This document shows, one piece after another, positions 1 through 9,283 of a stretch of DNA of 64,000 bases (position 1 is its first letter; every line of letters begins with the position of its first letter). Origin of the DNA: an uncultured Lachnospiraceae bacterium (GTDB lineage: Bacteria > Bacillota > Clostridia > Lachnospirales > Lachnospiraceae); contig CANRZW010000002.1 in assembly GCA_947644545.1 (NCBI GenBank), forward strand, positions 62,001-126,000, given 5' to 3'. The notes beneath the pieces were generated by a model. The model searched no databases, was not told where the DNA came from, and was given only the letters and a program-made list of their open reading frames with translations. The position numbers were made by a program, and so were the translations under genes.

Positions 1-3000
1 ACCTGTTCCACCAACTATTTCAATAAGGCGGCCCACGAGAACGGCAAGCGGAAGCTGACCGGCTATATCCGCTGCAAGACCGGGCGCGAGAACAGGCCCT
101 ATGAGCGGACCGGAGAGATCAGCGCCCATGTGGCGCTGGAATTCTATGAGGAGAAGCGGCAGAAATATTTTATCGTCGGTGCGGTGGTGGACTCCGCGTC
201 GGAAGGACAGGAGAAGACGGTGCGCTATCTGATGGACGGGGAGCGGCTGGAGGACGGACTCTTTTTTCAGGGAAAAGTGCCCAGATCCATTGCCCAGTTC
301 CGGGCCGGTAACGGGAAGAAGATCAAGACCTGGTGTACCACGGAGAAGGATGCGAAGCAGATGATCAAGAATCGTTTCGGCCGTCTGGAAGATAAATTCT
401 TTAAGCTGATCCCCAAGGCCATGGCTTTTCGGCCCATCGATGATATCAAGGATTTCGTCTACTCGTATGTACTGGACGAGAAGGAAGTGAATATCGACAT
501 TCTGCGGGAGAATGTACGCACGTATCAGGATCTGCAGCGCACGCTGGATAAGATCAAGCTGCGGATGGGGAGGCTGGAAAAGATTGAAGGATTCTACAGG
601 CAGGTGGAAGACGGCACGCGGAAAGACCGGATGTACGAGTATTTTCTGGACCGGATAGAAGTGGACATTCTGGAGGAGGAGATCAGGCAGCTGGAGAGTG
701 CCATCGTGCACGATACCTACAGGCTGGAGCGGTGGAATCAGGAGATCGCGGAATCCCAGAAGGAGAAGGAAGAGAGACAGGCCATCCGGGACAACCTCTA
801 TGCGGAGCTGGCCAGTGACAAGGATTTTATCGCCAGAGACGAACAGCAGAAGAAACTGCTGCTTTTGGAGGAACGTGAAAGGCAGCTGTCCGGGGAGCGG
901 CAGCAGCTGCTTGCAAGTGTGAATATGGCGAAAGCCAAAGTTAACCGGCTGTTGCAGGTGCCGGACGCAGACGATTGCATCCGGTCATACGGCGAACAGC
1001 TGGGGCAGCTGGAGAAGACGGTGCGGATCGATGACTTCAAGGATACCCTGCAGAAGGTTATCGCCTATAAGAATCATATGAGCGACCGGGTCTATAAGAG
1101 GCGTGCGGAACTGGATATGAACCTGCGGGAGCTGTCCGGGCAGAAGAAGGAATGGGACTTGAAGATCGAGAACCTGATGAAGAAGAAGCTTTCCTATCCG
1201 GAGGAAGTCACCCGGGTGATGAATGCCATAAGGGAGGAATTCGTCCGCATCGGCAGGACGCCGGAACCGCGGATTCTGTGCGAGATGTTGGAGATCACGG
1301 ACGATTCCTGGCGCAATGCGGTGGAGGGGTATCTGAATACGCAGCGTTTCTATATTCTGGTGGAGCCGGATAATTTCGATATCGCCCTCGGCACTTATGA
1401 CAGACTGCGCAGGGAGAAGAAGACTTACGGCGTGGGGCTGATCAACACGCAGAATCTGGAGGGGTACGATACCGCGCCGGAAGGAGCTCTGGCCACGGTG
1501 GTTACGTCCGGCAACAAGTACGCCAGACGTTACATCAATATGGTGCTGGGCAAGGTGACCATGTGCGAGCATTACAGCCATCTGAAGAAATACAAGACGG
1601 CCATCACCAGAGAGTGTATGCGCTATCAGAACCATGTAGCAAGCGCCATCAAGCCTGCCATCTTCGAGACGCCCTATATCGGCAAAAACGCCATCCGGGT
1701 ACAGTTGGAGCAGGCAAAGCATAAGAGTAAAGAGCTGGAAAATCAGATCAAAGAGAAACAGAATGTGCTGCAGAAGCTGGAAGAACTGCAAAAACCCCTT
1801 TCCACGGAGACGGATACCGATATCAAATACCGCGTGGATGTGCTTGTGGAACTCAGGAACACGGCGCAGGAGATCAAGAACTGCCGGGCCAACATCGCCA
1901 CGCTGGAGAAAAATTCTAATATGATCCTCAAGCAGATCCAGCTGTCGGAGCTGGAGAAGATCATCCGGGAGAAGGAGGAGCAGATCGCCAGAGACAACCG
2001 GCGGGTGGGACAGACCGAGCAGAACATCGAGAATACCAGAGGAAGGCTGGCCGACCGGCAGACCTCCCTGGTGGGGCAGAAGGCGCGCTGTGCGGAGTTT
2101 GCCGCCAGACAGGAAGAAGATATCGTGCTCTGGGATCATGATTACGAGAAGCAGCTAAAGGACAAAAGCCACGAACAGTTCAAGGAGAACTTCGCCCGCA
2201 GAAGGAAGGCCAACCAGACCACCATAGCCAAATGTACGGAATCCATGACAAATGCCATGGTGGAATACAAGACCGCCCACGACTTCGGTGCGGCGGCCAC
2301 GCTGGAAGGATATCCGGATTTCGAGGCGGAATACAGCAAGCTGAAAAGTTCCGAACTGCTCAGCTATGAGGAGAAGGTGGAGAGCGCAAGGCAGTCCGCC
2401 GAGGAGGAATTCCGGGAGCAGTTTCTGGCCAAGCTGCAGGAGAATATGAAGAATGCTCAGACGGAATTCAAGGAACTGAACAGGGCGCTTCGGGATATCC
2501 GTTTCAGCAACGAGAAGTATGAATTTCTGTTTATGCCCAGCAAACGTTACCGCCATTATTATGAGATGATCATGGATGACTTTAACGCCGTGCAGGGAGA
2601 GTCCATTTTCAGCGGCCTTTTCCACGAGAATCATAAAGAGGTGATCGACGAGCTGTTTGAGCGGCTGGCGCTTGATCATGAGAACAGCGCGAAGGCACTG
2701 GACGAGTTTACGGACTACAGGACCTATATGGATTATGATATCCGCATCCTGCACAGCGACGACAGTTATTCGCTGTATTCCAAGGTGTGTGAGGAGAAGA
2801 GCGGCGGGGAGACCCAGACGCCCTTCTATGTGACCGTGGCCGCCTCCTTCGTGCAGCTATACCGCAACGGTATCGGCGGCGAGGCCGTGGGGCTGGTGAT
2901 GTTCGACGAGGCTTTTAACAACATGGATGACGAGCGGATCGGCGGGGTGCTGGAATTCCTGCGCAGGCTGCCGCTGCAGATCCTGATCGCGGCGCCGCCG

Positions 3001-3102
3001 GATAAGATCCAGTATATCAGCCCCTTTGTGGAGGAGACACTTTTGGTGATGACGGATGAAAAGGTGAGCTTCGCGGAGAGGTATTACAATGGTGCAGTAT
3101 GA
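1..3102 (+). CDS. jetC: Wadjet SMC-like ATPase JetC, 5' end outside window
   Basis: The frame is open from base 1 to a TGA at 3100-3102, so the start codon and Walker A motif lie before the window. The GTG at 130 is internal: codons before it read as the same protein. The product is an SMC/MukB-like ATPase with a long coiled-coil middle (about 500-2450). It ends in an ABC-type head with the signature KSGGE near 2797-2811 and the Walker B motif GLVMFDEAF near 2893-2916, with Asp at 2905 and Glu at 2908. In Wadjet, JetABC form an SMC complex that extrudes loops of circular plasmid DNA, and JetD cuts it. The overlap with a clear jetD supports jetC over mukB or sbcC. jetA and jetB should lie upstream, outside the window. 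The visible part shows no frameshift. Confidence 0.85.
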   Translation, partial: TCSTNYFNKAAHENGKRKLTGYIRCKTGRENRPYERTGEISAHVALEFYEEKRQKYFIVGAVVDSASEGQEKTVRYLMDGERLEDGLFFQGKVPRSIAQFRAGNGKKIKTWCTTEKDAKQMIKNRFGRLEDKFFKLIPKAMAFRPIDDIKDFVYSYVLDEKEVNIDILRENVRTYQDLQRTLDKIKLRMGRLEKIEGFYRQVEDGTRKDRMYEYFLDRIEVDILEEEIRQLESAIVHDTYRLERWNQEIAESQKEKEERQAIRDNLYAELASDKDFIARDEQQKKLLLLEERERQLSGERQQLLASVNMAKAKVNRLLQVPDADDCIRSYGEQLGQLEKTVRIDDFKDTLQKVIAYKNHMSDRVYKRRAELDMNLRELSGQKKEWDLKIENLMKKKLSYPEEVTRVMNAIREEFVRIGRTPEPRILCEMLEITDDSWRNAVEGYLNTQRFYILVEPDNFDIALGTYDRLRREKKTYGVGLINTQNLEGYDTAPEGALATVVTSGNKYARRYINMVLGKVTMCEHYSHLKKYKTAITRECMRYQNHVASAIKPAIFETPYIGKNAIRVQLEQAKHKSKELENQIKEKQNVLQKLEELQKPLSTETDTDIKYRVDVLVELRNTAQEIKNCRANIATLEKNSNMILKQIQLSELEKIIREKEEQIARDNRRVGQTEQNIENTRGRLADRQTSLVGQKARCAEFAARQEEDIVLWDHDYEKQLKDKSHEQFKENFARRRKANQTTIAKCTESMTNAMVEYKTAHDFGAAATLEGYPDFEAEYSKLKSSELLSYEEKVESARQSAEEEFREQFLAKLQENMKNAQTEFKELNRALRDIRFSNEKYEFLFMPSKRYRHYYEMIMDDFNAVQGESIFSGLFHENHKEVIDELFERLALDHENSAKALDEFTDYRTYMDYDIRILHSDDSYSLYSKVCEEKSGGETQTPFYVTVAASFVQLYRNGIGGEAVGLVMFDEAFNNMDDERIGGVLEFLRRLPLQILIAAPPDKIQYISPFVEETLLVMTDEKVSFAERYYNGAV

Positions 3103-4330
3103 CAAGATGATCCTGAACAGGCTGCTGGACACTTATGAGTCCAGCCTGCTTTCTACAGGAGAGAACAGAAGGAATATTCATATCGAGTTCCGTTTTACGA
3201 AAAAGGCACTGCCGGCTTACTTCGACGAAAGCTCTTCGGAATATGAGCGGATCCACTTTTTCATGGAAAGTCTGGAGGAAAAGCAGCTGATACGGATCTG
3301 CTGGCAGGGAGGGCGCAAAGGGCATATCATCGCCAGGGTACAGCTGCAGACGGAAAATCTGGAGACGGCCTATGCTTTTGTGCGCCGGGTGCCGAAGCAG
3401 GATCTGGCGGCAGGACACAGACAGCTGCTGAAAGAGTGCCTTGCGAAGGAGCCGACGCCGGTCTGCCGTGCTTTTGCGGCCCATGTGCTGGAACGTCTGG
3501 CGGAACATAAATCCGTGAAGGAATTCGTGCAGCTGGAGGATATCGCGTCTACCAGGCGGCTGCTTGCCGTGATAGAGGCCATCGAGAAGAATGAAGAGCC
3601 GCTGTACCTGCGGGAATTTTCGATTCGGCATTTCCAGGATTCCAAGGCCTTCGAGAAGATGGAAGGCAGGATCGCCCATATTTTCAGGCGGTTTCAGGCA
3701 GGATGTGAGGAGGCGGCAGTGGAGGAGATCCTGGCGGAATACGGCATCTACCATACGCCGGACTATGTTTATCTGAAAGGGAATGCGACGCTCTTAGTGG
3801 GAGCGGAGAAGATAGATCTGTCGGTGTTAAAGCAGGGACTTGGCATCTCCGGGGAGGATATCGGCAGGATACGGTTTGCGGGTACGGCGGCGGTGAAGCA
3901 GGTGATCACCATCGAGAATCTGACCACCTTTTTCCGCTGGCAGGAGGAAGACAGCCTGCTTGTATATCTGGGCGGTTATCACAACAGCGTTCGCCGCGCC
4001 CTGCTTATGGAACTCCATGCGGCCTGCCCGCAGGCAGCGTATCGTCATTTCGGGGATATTGACGCCGGCGGGTTCGAGATCTACCGTGACCTGCGGGAGA
4101 AGACGGGCATTCCCTTCCGGATGTACCGGATGGAGCTGGAGACACTGCAGACCTATGAACAGTACGGCAGGCCGCTGACGGAGAACGACAGGAAACGGCT
4201 GCAGAAGATGCGCGGCCGGGAAGAGCTGCGTGAGGTGATTGACTATATGCTGGCGCATGATGTGAAGCTGGAACAGGAGTGTATCAGGGGAGATGTAGTA
4301 TCAGACAATTGCCCTGATCCCCATCTTTGA
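3089..4330 (+). CDS. jetD: Wadjet Toprim-type nuclease subunit JetD
   Basis: 413 residues. The ATG overlaps the end of jetC by 14 bases and has a GGAGAGG site 7 bases upstream, so the two are translationally coupled. The N-terminal half matches the DUF3322-type part of JetD. The C-terminal half is the DUF2220 Toprim-like nuclease domain: the segment ITIENLTTF carries a conserved Glu (E276) and FGDIDAGGFEI carries the acidic pair D323 and D325. JetD cleaves plasmid DNA held by the JetABC motor. The last nine or so codons (from about 4301) are antisense to the 3' end of the arr remnant on the other strand, so the native C-terminus was probably replaced when the two loci were joined. Catalytic residues are present, so activity may survive. 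Confidence 0.85.
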   Translation: MVQYDKMILNRLLDTYESSLLSTGENRRNIHIEFRFTKKALPAYFDESSSEYERIHFFMESLEEKQLIRICWQGGRKGHIIARVQLQTENLETAYAFVRRVPKQDLAAGHRQLLKECLAKEPTPVCRAFAAHVLERLAEHKSVKEFVQLEDIASTRRLLAVIEAIEKNEEPLYLREFSIRHFQDSKAFEKMEGRIAHIFRRFQAGCEEAAVEEILAEYGIYHTPDYVYLKGNATLLVGAEKIDLSVLKQGLGISGEDIGRIRFAGTAAVKQVITIENLTTFFRWQEEDSLLVYLGGYHNSVRRALLMELHAACPQAAYRHFGDIDAGGFEIYRDLREKTGIPFRMYRMELETLQTYEQYGRPLTENDRKRLQKMRGREELREVIDYMLAHDVKLEQECIRGDVVSDNCPDPHL

Positions 4331-4560
4331 TAGTTTCCTAAGATTTTCTGTCATAGTGTTTAACGTCGCAGGAGAATGTCCTTCCCATAGGATTACCTTT
4401 GCAACAACTTTCAGAGGCTGCTTCGATCGATAGGATTTTGTAGGATTTCCGGGGAATTTTTGGTCTGTAAGATTGGGGTCATCTTCAAATTCTCCGGTTG
4501 GCTCGACGACATAGATTCTTTCCTTACCGTCGCCTTCGGCCGCTTTGACGGCCGGAAAAC
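4301..4560 (-). pseudogene. arr: Decayed rifampin ADP-ribosyltransferase (Arr), C-terminal part only
   Basis: The minus strand reads YVVEPTGEFEDDPN, then KFPGNPTKSYRS, then VILWEGHSP. These are the hallmark C-terminal segments of Arr, the enzyme that ADP-ribosylates rifampin. Family members are about 140 residues. Here homology begins only at about 4552 and covers some 83 residues. The N-terminal third, which carries the first His and Tyr of the NAD site, is missing. The sequence before it is unrelated and runs into the end of the ABC permease gene. An apparent start at 4612 inside that gene is not credible. It is therefore a remnant and should confer no resistance. Its 3' end overlaps that of jetD by 30 bases. 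Confidence 0.8.
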
Positions 4561-4586
4561 TGTGTATACGGCCGGCGTCCTGTTTG

Positions 4587-5387
4587 TTACAGGTGCAGGT
4601 CCTTTCTGTCAAAGATTATGATCCCCAGGGCATATAAGATAATGGCGCCTGCCAGCAGTATGAGGCTACTCACAGCTGCCTGGCTTTCGCCGGCAATGAT
4701 GCCGTCGGGATGGAACAGAGTAAAGAACGTAAAATATTTTGCCGTTTCCGCATCGCCGCCCACATTTGCCAGCATCTGTAATACGTACATAAGGATCGGG
4801 ATCCCGGCTCCAAAGCCAATGCTGTATTTTGTATCCGAAAACAGACAGGAAGAGAGGAAACAAATGCTGCCGATAAACAGGTGCAGGCACAGGAGACCAC
4901 CATTGAGCATAATCAGCGATGTGATATCAAGTTCCCCCGGGAAACCGCTTTCGGCACAGATGAATTCCAGGATCGTGCTGTAAAGAATAAGCAGCAAAAT
5001 GCCGCTTACGAGCACTTTCATCTGCGTAAATGCAATGGTGCGCCGTTTTACAGGCGCAGCAGTTAACAAAGCCATAGAACCTTTATCCACATATTTTGCG
5101 ATCAGAGCATTTCCGCGCAGGATGCAGAATAGCATCGGAAAGATCAACAGGATAAATCCGTAAAGGTAAGATACCATAAATCCCAGAAGCGTGGCCGCAT
5201 CTGCCTTCATACCAACAGAGGCCATCAATTCCGGCATGGCTTCCACAAAACCGTCTAAGGTTTTCATCAGCTCAGGGTCGTACATACCAATGATAATGGA
5301 AACATACAAGGTGATGACCGCGCTGAAAATAACCAGCAGTTTTATGCTTCCTTTCATTTCGCGTTTATACAGCGCCATGTTCGTCAT
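4587..5387 (-). CDS. ABC-2 type exporter permease
   Basis: 266 residues from an ATG at 5387, chosen because GGAGG lies 8 bases upstream; an in-frame GTG at 5396 sits directly on that site. The protein has about six hydrophobic membrane segments and a short cytoplasmic N-terminus, as in ABC-2 permeases of drug or peptide exporters. It overlaps the upstream ATPase gene by 23 bases, so the two form one transporter. The substrate cannot be told from sequence. The stop codon is followed within about 30 bases by the arr remnant on the same strand. Confidence 0.8.
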   Translation of the reverse strand: MTNMALYKREMKGSIKLLVIFSAVITLYVSIIIGMYDPELMKTLDGFVEAMPELMASVGMKADAATLLGFMVSYLYGFILLIFPMLFCILRGNALIAKYVDKGSMALLTAAPVKRRTIAFTQMKVLVSGILLLILYSTILEFICAESGFPGELDITSLIMLNGGLLCLHLFIGSICFLSSCLFSDTKYSIGFGAGIPILMYVLQMLANVGGDAETAKYFTFFTLFHPDGIIAGESQAAVSSLILLAGAIILYALGIIIFDRKDLHL

Positions 5388-6198
5388 GCTTCTCACCTCC
5401 GTAATAATTCATAAAGATTTCTTCCAGACTTTGTTTTGTTGTAACGGTGACCTTTAATCCCTTGCGCATACCATTGAAATCTATGGCAAATGCTTCGGCG
5501 GCGGACTCGCTTTCAAGGGTTACGGTATAGCTGCGTGTATGGCGTTCCCGCAGCGACGCGGCAGCATCCACGGCAACCATTCTGCCCTTTCGGATGATCC
5601 CAATGCGGTCACAGGTCCGTTCAACTTCCTCAAACATATGACTTGACATCAGGATTGTCTTGCCGTGCTTTTTTTCTTCCGCAATTAAATCGATAAATCT
5701 GTTTTGCATCAATGGGTCAAGGCCGCTGGTCGGCTCGTCAAGGATCAGAATATCCGGATCATGCATAAAAGCGGCAACAATCCCCAGTTTTTGCTTCATT
5801 CCCTTGCTCATTTTTTTGATTTTATTCCTGGGGTCTAACTCAAAACGTTCCAGAAGCTCTTCCCTGCGGTTCTGGATACCGATCTTACGGTACTCTGCGA
5901 TAAATTTCAGGAATTCCGTGCCGGACAGGTCCTCGAAAAAGCTGATCTCACCGGGTATGTAGCCCAGATTTGCCTGCACCTTGTCCCTTTCGCGCCAACA
6001 ATCCAGGCCATTGATGCTGCATTCTCCGGATGCCGGCTTCAGAAATCCCATTAGATGGCGTATTGTTGTTGTTTTGCCAGCCCCGTTCGGCCCCAGGAAT
6101 CCAAACGCTTCGCCCTGGTCAACATGGAAGGATACATCGAATACACCTTTTCCGCCGCCATAATCGCGGACGAGGCGCTCAACTTTAATAATACTCAT
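5365..6198 (-). CDS. ABC exporter ATP-binding protein
   Basis: 277 residues. Visible motifs in order: Walker A GPNGAGKTTT (about residues 35-44), a signature degenerated to MSKGMKQKLG, Walker B ILILDEPTSGLDP, and the switch His in SSHMFEE. The C-terminal 70 residues resemble the regulatory tail of ABC-2 ATPases such as the bacitracin or Na+ exporters. The start ATG overlaps the stop of the preceding small membrane gene (ATGA) and has GGAGGAAC 6 bases upstream. It energises the permease encoded immediately downstream. The signature begins MSKG instead of LSGG, which is common in this subfamily. Confidence 0.9.
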   Translation of the reverse strand: MSIIKVERLVRDYGGGKGVFDVSFHVDQGEAFGFLGPNGAGKTTTIRHLMGFLKPASGECSINGLDCWRERDKVQANLGYIPGEISFFEDLSGTEFLKFIAEYRKIGIQNRREELLERFELDPRNKIKKMSKGMKQKLGIVAAFMHDPDILILDEPTSGLDPLMQNRFIDLIAEEKKHGKTILMSSHMFEEVERTCDRIGIIRKGRMVAVDAAASLRERHTRSYTVTLESESAAEAFAIDFNGMRKGLKVTVTTKQSLEEIFMNYYGGEKHDEHGAV

Positions 6199-6554
6199 AG
6201 ATAGTTCCTCCTTATAGATTTTCTCGCAATAAATGAGGTGATCAGCATGGCAGTATATCCCAGCAGAAGATAAACTGCCGCATAGAGAATAAATGCCGGT
6301 TCTCCCATATCAAAGAAAAGGAATGTTCCCAGTAGAAAAAAGCTGGCCGATAGTCCGGGTTGGAACCATGATGTACGAATACTTCGACCGGATACTATTC
6401 CAATAGCTACTGATGCCAGAGGATTTATTGCGAAAAACAGCAGAAAACATGCCGCCATAGCGCCATCAGCGCTTATAAAGGTTACTGCACACCAGGGAAA
6501 AATGAGCATAACCAGTACTGAGATCAATATACTGATGATGTTTTTGTAACGCAT
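6195..6554 (-). CDS. Small four-helix membrane protein of the ABC operon
   Basis: 119 residues, almost wholly hydrophobic, with four predicted membrane segments (about 7-29, 33-55, 66-84, 87-110) and a basic tail. AAGGAAT lies 9 bases before the ATG. It is the first gene of the exporter operon and overlaps the ATPase gene by four bases, which suggests an accessory membrane subunit. I do not recognise a family. Confidence 0.65.
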   Translation of the reverse strand: MRYKNIISILISVLVMLIFPWCAVTFISADGAMAACFLLFFAINPLASVAIGIVSGRSIRTSWFQPGLSASFFLLGTFLFFDMGEPAFILYAAVYLLLGYTAMLITSFIARKSIRRNYL

Positions 6555-7199
6555 ACTTTAAGATTCCTTCCGAAGCTGTTAATTTGCCGTGCCCGATGCT
6601 ATGATGCGAGGTTTTTAAAGTCATCAAATTGCCGATAAGCGAGTAATAACACGGTTTATGACTTTTGCCCCGGTATCATGGATATTGAAAGTATAACACA
6701 GGTATAACGGATTCACAATGTGTGCCTTGTTTTTGATCAGACCTGATCTGTGTCGGAATTGACCATGGGCATTGGAACATTATGACCGCTCATCACATTA
6801 TTGCATCCGGCGTGGTCGAAGGGGAAAGGGCATCAGAACTGGCGGTATATGACGAAATATCCCATGTGTTGACAGTGGTGCATGGGATGTTCGCAATAAG
6901 TAAATAAGTATGATAGTGCTAAATAGAATACAAAAGGAATCGAAATAGATGAAATGGTATGTGCAAAGATGAGATATTAGTAAAGCTATTAGTAAATAAG
7001 GGATCAATGATAAAGAAGGTTGTGAATAAATGAAACAGCGGATATAATAATAGTGAAACAGATTCAAAGTTTTTTGTATTTGGAAGAAGGTAAATCGCAT
7101 GGACGCTGCAGTTAGGAAATTTATGCGGAAACCTTAGAGCAACAGCAGGTAGAAGTAAGGCAGAGTGCAGAGGTGTGTAGAATTTGTGAGGGTATGAAA
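6555..7199. other. AT-rich intergenic region with gene debris
   Basis: No convincing gene over about 640 bases. The left part should hold the promoter of the minus-strand ABC operon. An open stretch around 6793-6905 gives a short peptide with no start. At 7100 there is a 12-codon frame, ATG to TAG, behind AAGAAGG; it may be a leader peptide or the head of a lost gene. Base composition is clearly more AT-rich than the core to the right of 10200. Confidence 0.5.
7020..7048 (+). promoter_or_regulatory. Sigma-A type promoter before the acetyltransferase gene
   Basis: A -35 TTGTGA (7020-7025) and a perfect -10 TATAAT (7043-7048) separated by 17 bases. It lies 150 bases upstream of the acetyltransferase start, leaving a long leader. 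Confidence 0.5.
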
Positions 7200-7694
7200 A
7201 TGGAGTATAGAAAACTATCCGTGGATGAAGCGGAACAATTCTGGGGTCTGATGAATCAATTGGATTATGAAACAAAGTATATGCTGTATGAACCGGGTGA
7301 GAGGGCAAAGAATCTTTCTATAATTGAGTCTGTAATTCGAGAATCCGTTGAAGGAAAAGATTTCCTTCTCGTTGCCGAAACAGATCATAAGCTTATAGGA
7401 TACATATCGGCACAAAAAGGCAATTTGAAACGGATCGCTCATTCTGCATATATCGTTGTTGGTATCTTAACGGATTATCGTGGTAAAGGGATTGGAACAG
7501 AGTTTTTTAAAAGATTGAATGTCTGGGCGGAAGAAAATAAAGTTGACCGTCTGGAGTTAACTGTAATTTGTGAGAATGAAGCTGCAAAACACCTGTATAC
7601 AAAAAGTGGTTTCGAGATAGAGGGCATTAAACGAAAATCGGTTTGTGTAGATGGAGAGTATTTGGATGAATATTATATGGCAAGAGTAAGATAA
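7200..7694 (+). CDS. GNAT family N-acetyltransferase
   Basis: 164 residues from the ATG at 7200, chosen because GAGGG lies 7 bases before it; the ATG at 7194 is too close to that site. The fold is GNAT: the acetyl-CoA loop appears as LTDYRGKGIGTEFFKRL (about residues 92-108), followed by LELTVICENEAAKHLYTKSGF, the usual beta5/alpha4 segment, and a tail typical of RimI/RimJ-like proteins. The substrate is unknown (an amine, drug or protein N-terminus). It stands alone in AT-rich accessory DNA. Confidence 0.8.
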   Translation: MEYRKLSVDEAEQFWGLMNQLDYETKYMLYEPGERAKNLSIIESVIRESVEGKDFLLVAETDHKLIGYISAQKGNLKRIAHSAYIVVGILTDYRGKGIGTEFFKRLNVWAEENKVDRLELTVICENEAAKHLYTKSGFEIEGIKRKSVCVDGEYLDEYYMARVR

Positions 7695-7797
7695 TTTCAT
7701 GTTTGCAGAGCATTTGTAGAATTTATGTATGAGGAGCAGGTATGAGAGAAGTGGTCTGTACACCAGGATAATATGAATATGATGGAGGAAAACAAGA

Positions 7798-8130
7798 ATG
7801 GCAATTACAATAAATATTTATTATAGCGGCAGAAACGGTAATGCAAAAAAATTTGCAGAGGAAATGATTTCCAGCGGGATAGTGGATGACATTCGTGCAG
7901 AAGATGGAAATATCAGATATGAGTACTTTTTTCCAATGGCAGATAAAGAAACGGTTCTTTTAGTTGACAGCTGGAAAGACCAGCACTCGATAGATGTCCA
8001 CCACGCTTCCCCCATGATGGGTAAAATTACGGAACTCCGTGAGAAATATGACCTGCATATGAAAGTAGAGCGTTATAGATCTGACGAGGATGGAATGTCT
8101 GTAGCTGATAAAGCGTTTATAAAGGAGTAG
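7798..8130 (+). CDS. Antibiotic biosynthesis monooxygenase (ABM) domain protein
   Basis: 110 residues, a single ABM/YgiN-like ferredoxin-fold domain of about 95 residues. The family signature is visible: YEYFFPMADKETVLLVDSW followed by HHASPMMGKI, where the conserved His stands before the second helix. Members are small dimers acting on quinols or haem-like substrates without a cofactor. GGAGG lies 14 to 10 bases before the ATG. Its role here is not evident from the neighbours. Confidence 0.75.
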   Translation: MAITINIYYSGRNGNAKKFAEEMISSGIVDDIRAEDGNIRYEYFFPMADKETVLLVDSWKDQHSIDVHHASPMMGKITELREKYDLHMKVERYRSDEDGMSVADKAFIKE

Positions 8131-8139
8131 TTTTATATA

Positions 8140-8352
8140 TTGACGTTTGTTAAATATATGGAAAAACCGAAAGGCAAAAACAGGGTTTGGAAGCGCTTTA
8201 AGTTGATCGAAGAAACAACAAAACAGTTGGAGGAACGTTCCAAAGTTGAAAATATGAATGAATCAGAATATATCCGTTATCTGTTCTTAAAATCAGTCGG
8301 AACATCCAAGGAGCAAAGAGCTGGAACTGGAAGTGATGCGGTTACGGAATGA
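8140..8352 (+). CDS. Small basic protein, possibly ribbon-helix-helix
   Basis: 70 residues from a TTG at 8140, preceded at 12 bases by AAAGGAG inside the end of the previous gene. An ATG at 8158 is in frame but has no site. The N-terminus is basic (KPKGKNRVWKRFK) and is followed by a helix and the segment MNESEYIRYLFLKS, which looks like the second helix of ribbon-helix-helix DNA-binding or mobilisation accessory proteins. With relaxase debris nearby it may be left from a mobile element. Function unproven. Confidence 0.45.
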   Translation: MTFVKYMEKPKGKNRVWKRFKLIEETTKQLEERSKVENMNESEYIRYLFLKSVGTSKEQRAGTGSDAVTE

Positions 8353-8543
8353 AATAAGCACAATCGGCGTGAATGTCAGATGTAGGGCATTCGCTTGTTG
8401 TTGGATTGGTTAATAGTAAGGATGCTATTAGATTGATCCCAATTTAGATGATTTATGCGACAAAAATACAGATTCCTGAATTGGTGGGATAATGGGCGGA
8501 AATGTTTGAACTAATCATAGAAGATGATTAATAAGAGGTGCAT

Positions 8544-9263
8544 ATGGGGAATAGTTGCTATTTACTGGCAAAATATGGTAAGAAAGAACATTTAGAAGAA
8601 TTGAAGAATGGAAAGATATTTTTTAATTCTATTAAAAATTACAGAAATGATGGAACAGACTATCGGGGAGATTCTATGGAAGGGAAAATACCAATAAATC
8701 CTTCAACAATAGCTATTTACGATAAAAGTGGAAAAAATATGTTTGATTATTTACCACGACCAAATACCGTAACGCAAATACTATATAATGATGATAATTT
8801 TCTTATGTTTTGCGCTTCAGCTATAACAAAAGAGATTATGGAAGAAAAAGAAAAGAATCGTTGGATATTGTTAGAAGAATACAAAAAGGAAATGAAACAA
8901 TTTGGTGACTATGTGTTAACATTCTGGTCTTCTGAATTCCTTGAAAAAATAAAGTTGGCAAAAAAGATACATATTCCACAGTTTGGATATGATGCAGGCA
9001 TTGTAAAGTATCGTGATTTATTTGATTTTTCTAATAAGTCGGCATATAGTACCATTGGAAGCATAACCGATAGGTATTTTGTTAAAGGGATGCAGTATAA
9101 GATGCAAAATGAATGGCGTATGGTTATTGGTGGTGAATACAAGCCATTAGAATTAAATTGCTTTGATGGATACTTTATTAATTCAACACCTTTTCAATAT
9201 GCAATGTTAATGAAAACGGAAGAATTTATGGAAGGAATAAATTTAGTAGAAAGAGAAGAATAA
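8544..9263 (+). CDS. Hypothetical protein, DUF2971-like
   Basis: 239 residues from the ATG at 8544, with AAGAGG 5 bases upstream. It is strikingly AT-rich with A/T-ending codons, unlike the core genes. The opening LLAKYGKKEHLEELKNGKIF followed by FNSIKNYRND recalls DUF2971-type proteins found in phage and defence contexts, which begin with a Y-x-LEELxxGxIFF-like pattern. No catalytic motif is evident. Composition and neighbours suggest horizontal acquisition. Confidence 0.5.
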   Translation: MGNSCYLLAKYGKKEHLEELKNGKIFFNSIKNYRNDGTDYRGDSMEGKIPINPSTIAIYDKSGKNMFDYLPRPNTVTQILYNDDNFLMFCASAITKEIMEEKEKNRWILLEEYKKEMKQFGDYVLTFWSSEFLEKIKLAKKIHIPQFGYDAGIVKYRDLFDFSNKSAYSTIGSITDRYFVKGMQYKMQNEWRMVIGGEYKPLELNCFDGYFINSTPFQYAMLMKTEEFMEGINLVEREE

Positions 9264-9283
9264 TTTTTAACAAAATATATGTT

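Noticed and set aside
985-2139. 384-codon open frame on the minus strand
   Set aside because: It is the mirror of the jetC coding sequence; no start site, low-complexity Leu/His/Gln product and no family.
7100-7138. 12-codon ATG-to-TAG frame behind AAGAAGG
   Set aside because: Could be a leader peptide, but no regulatory hairpin or codon bias supports it, so it is not called as a gene.
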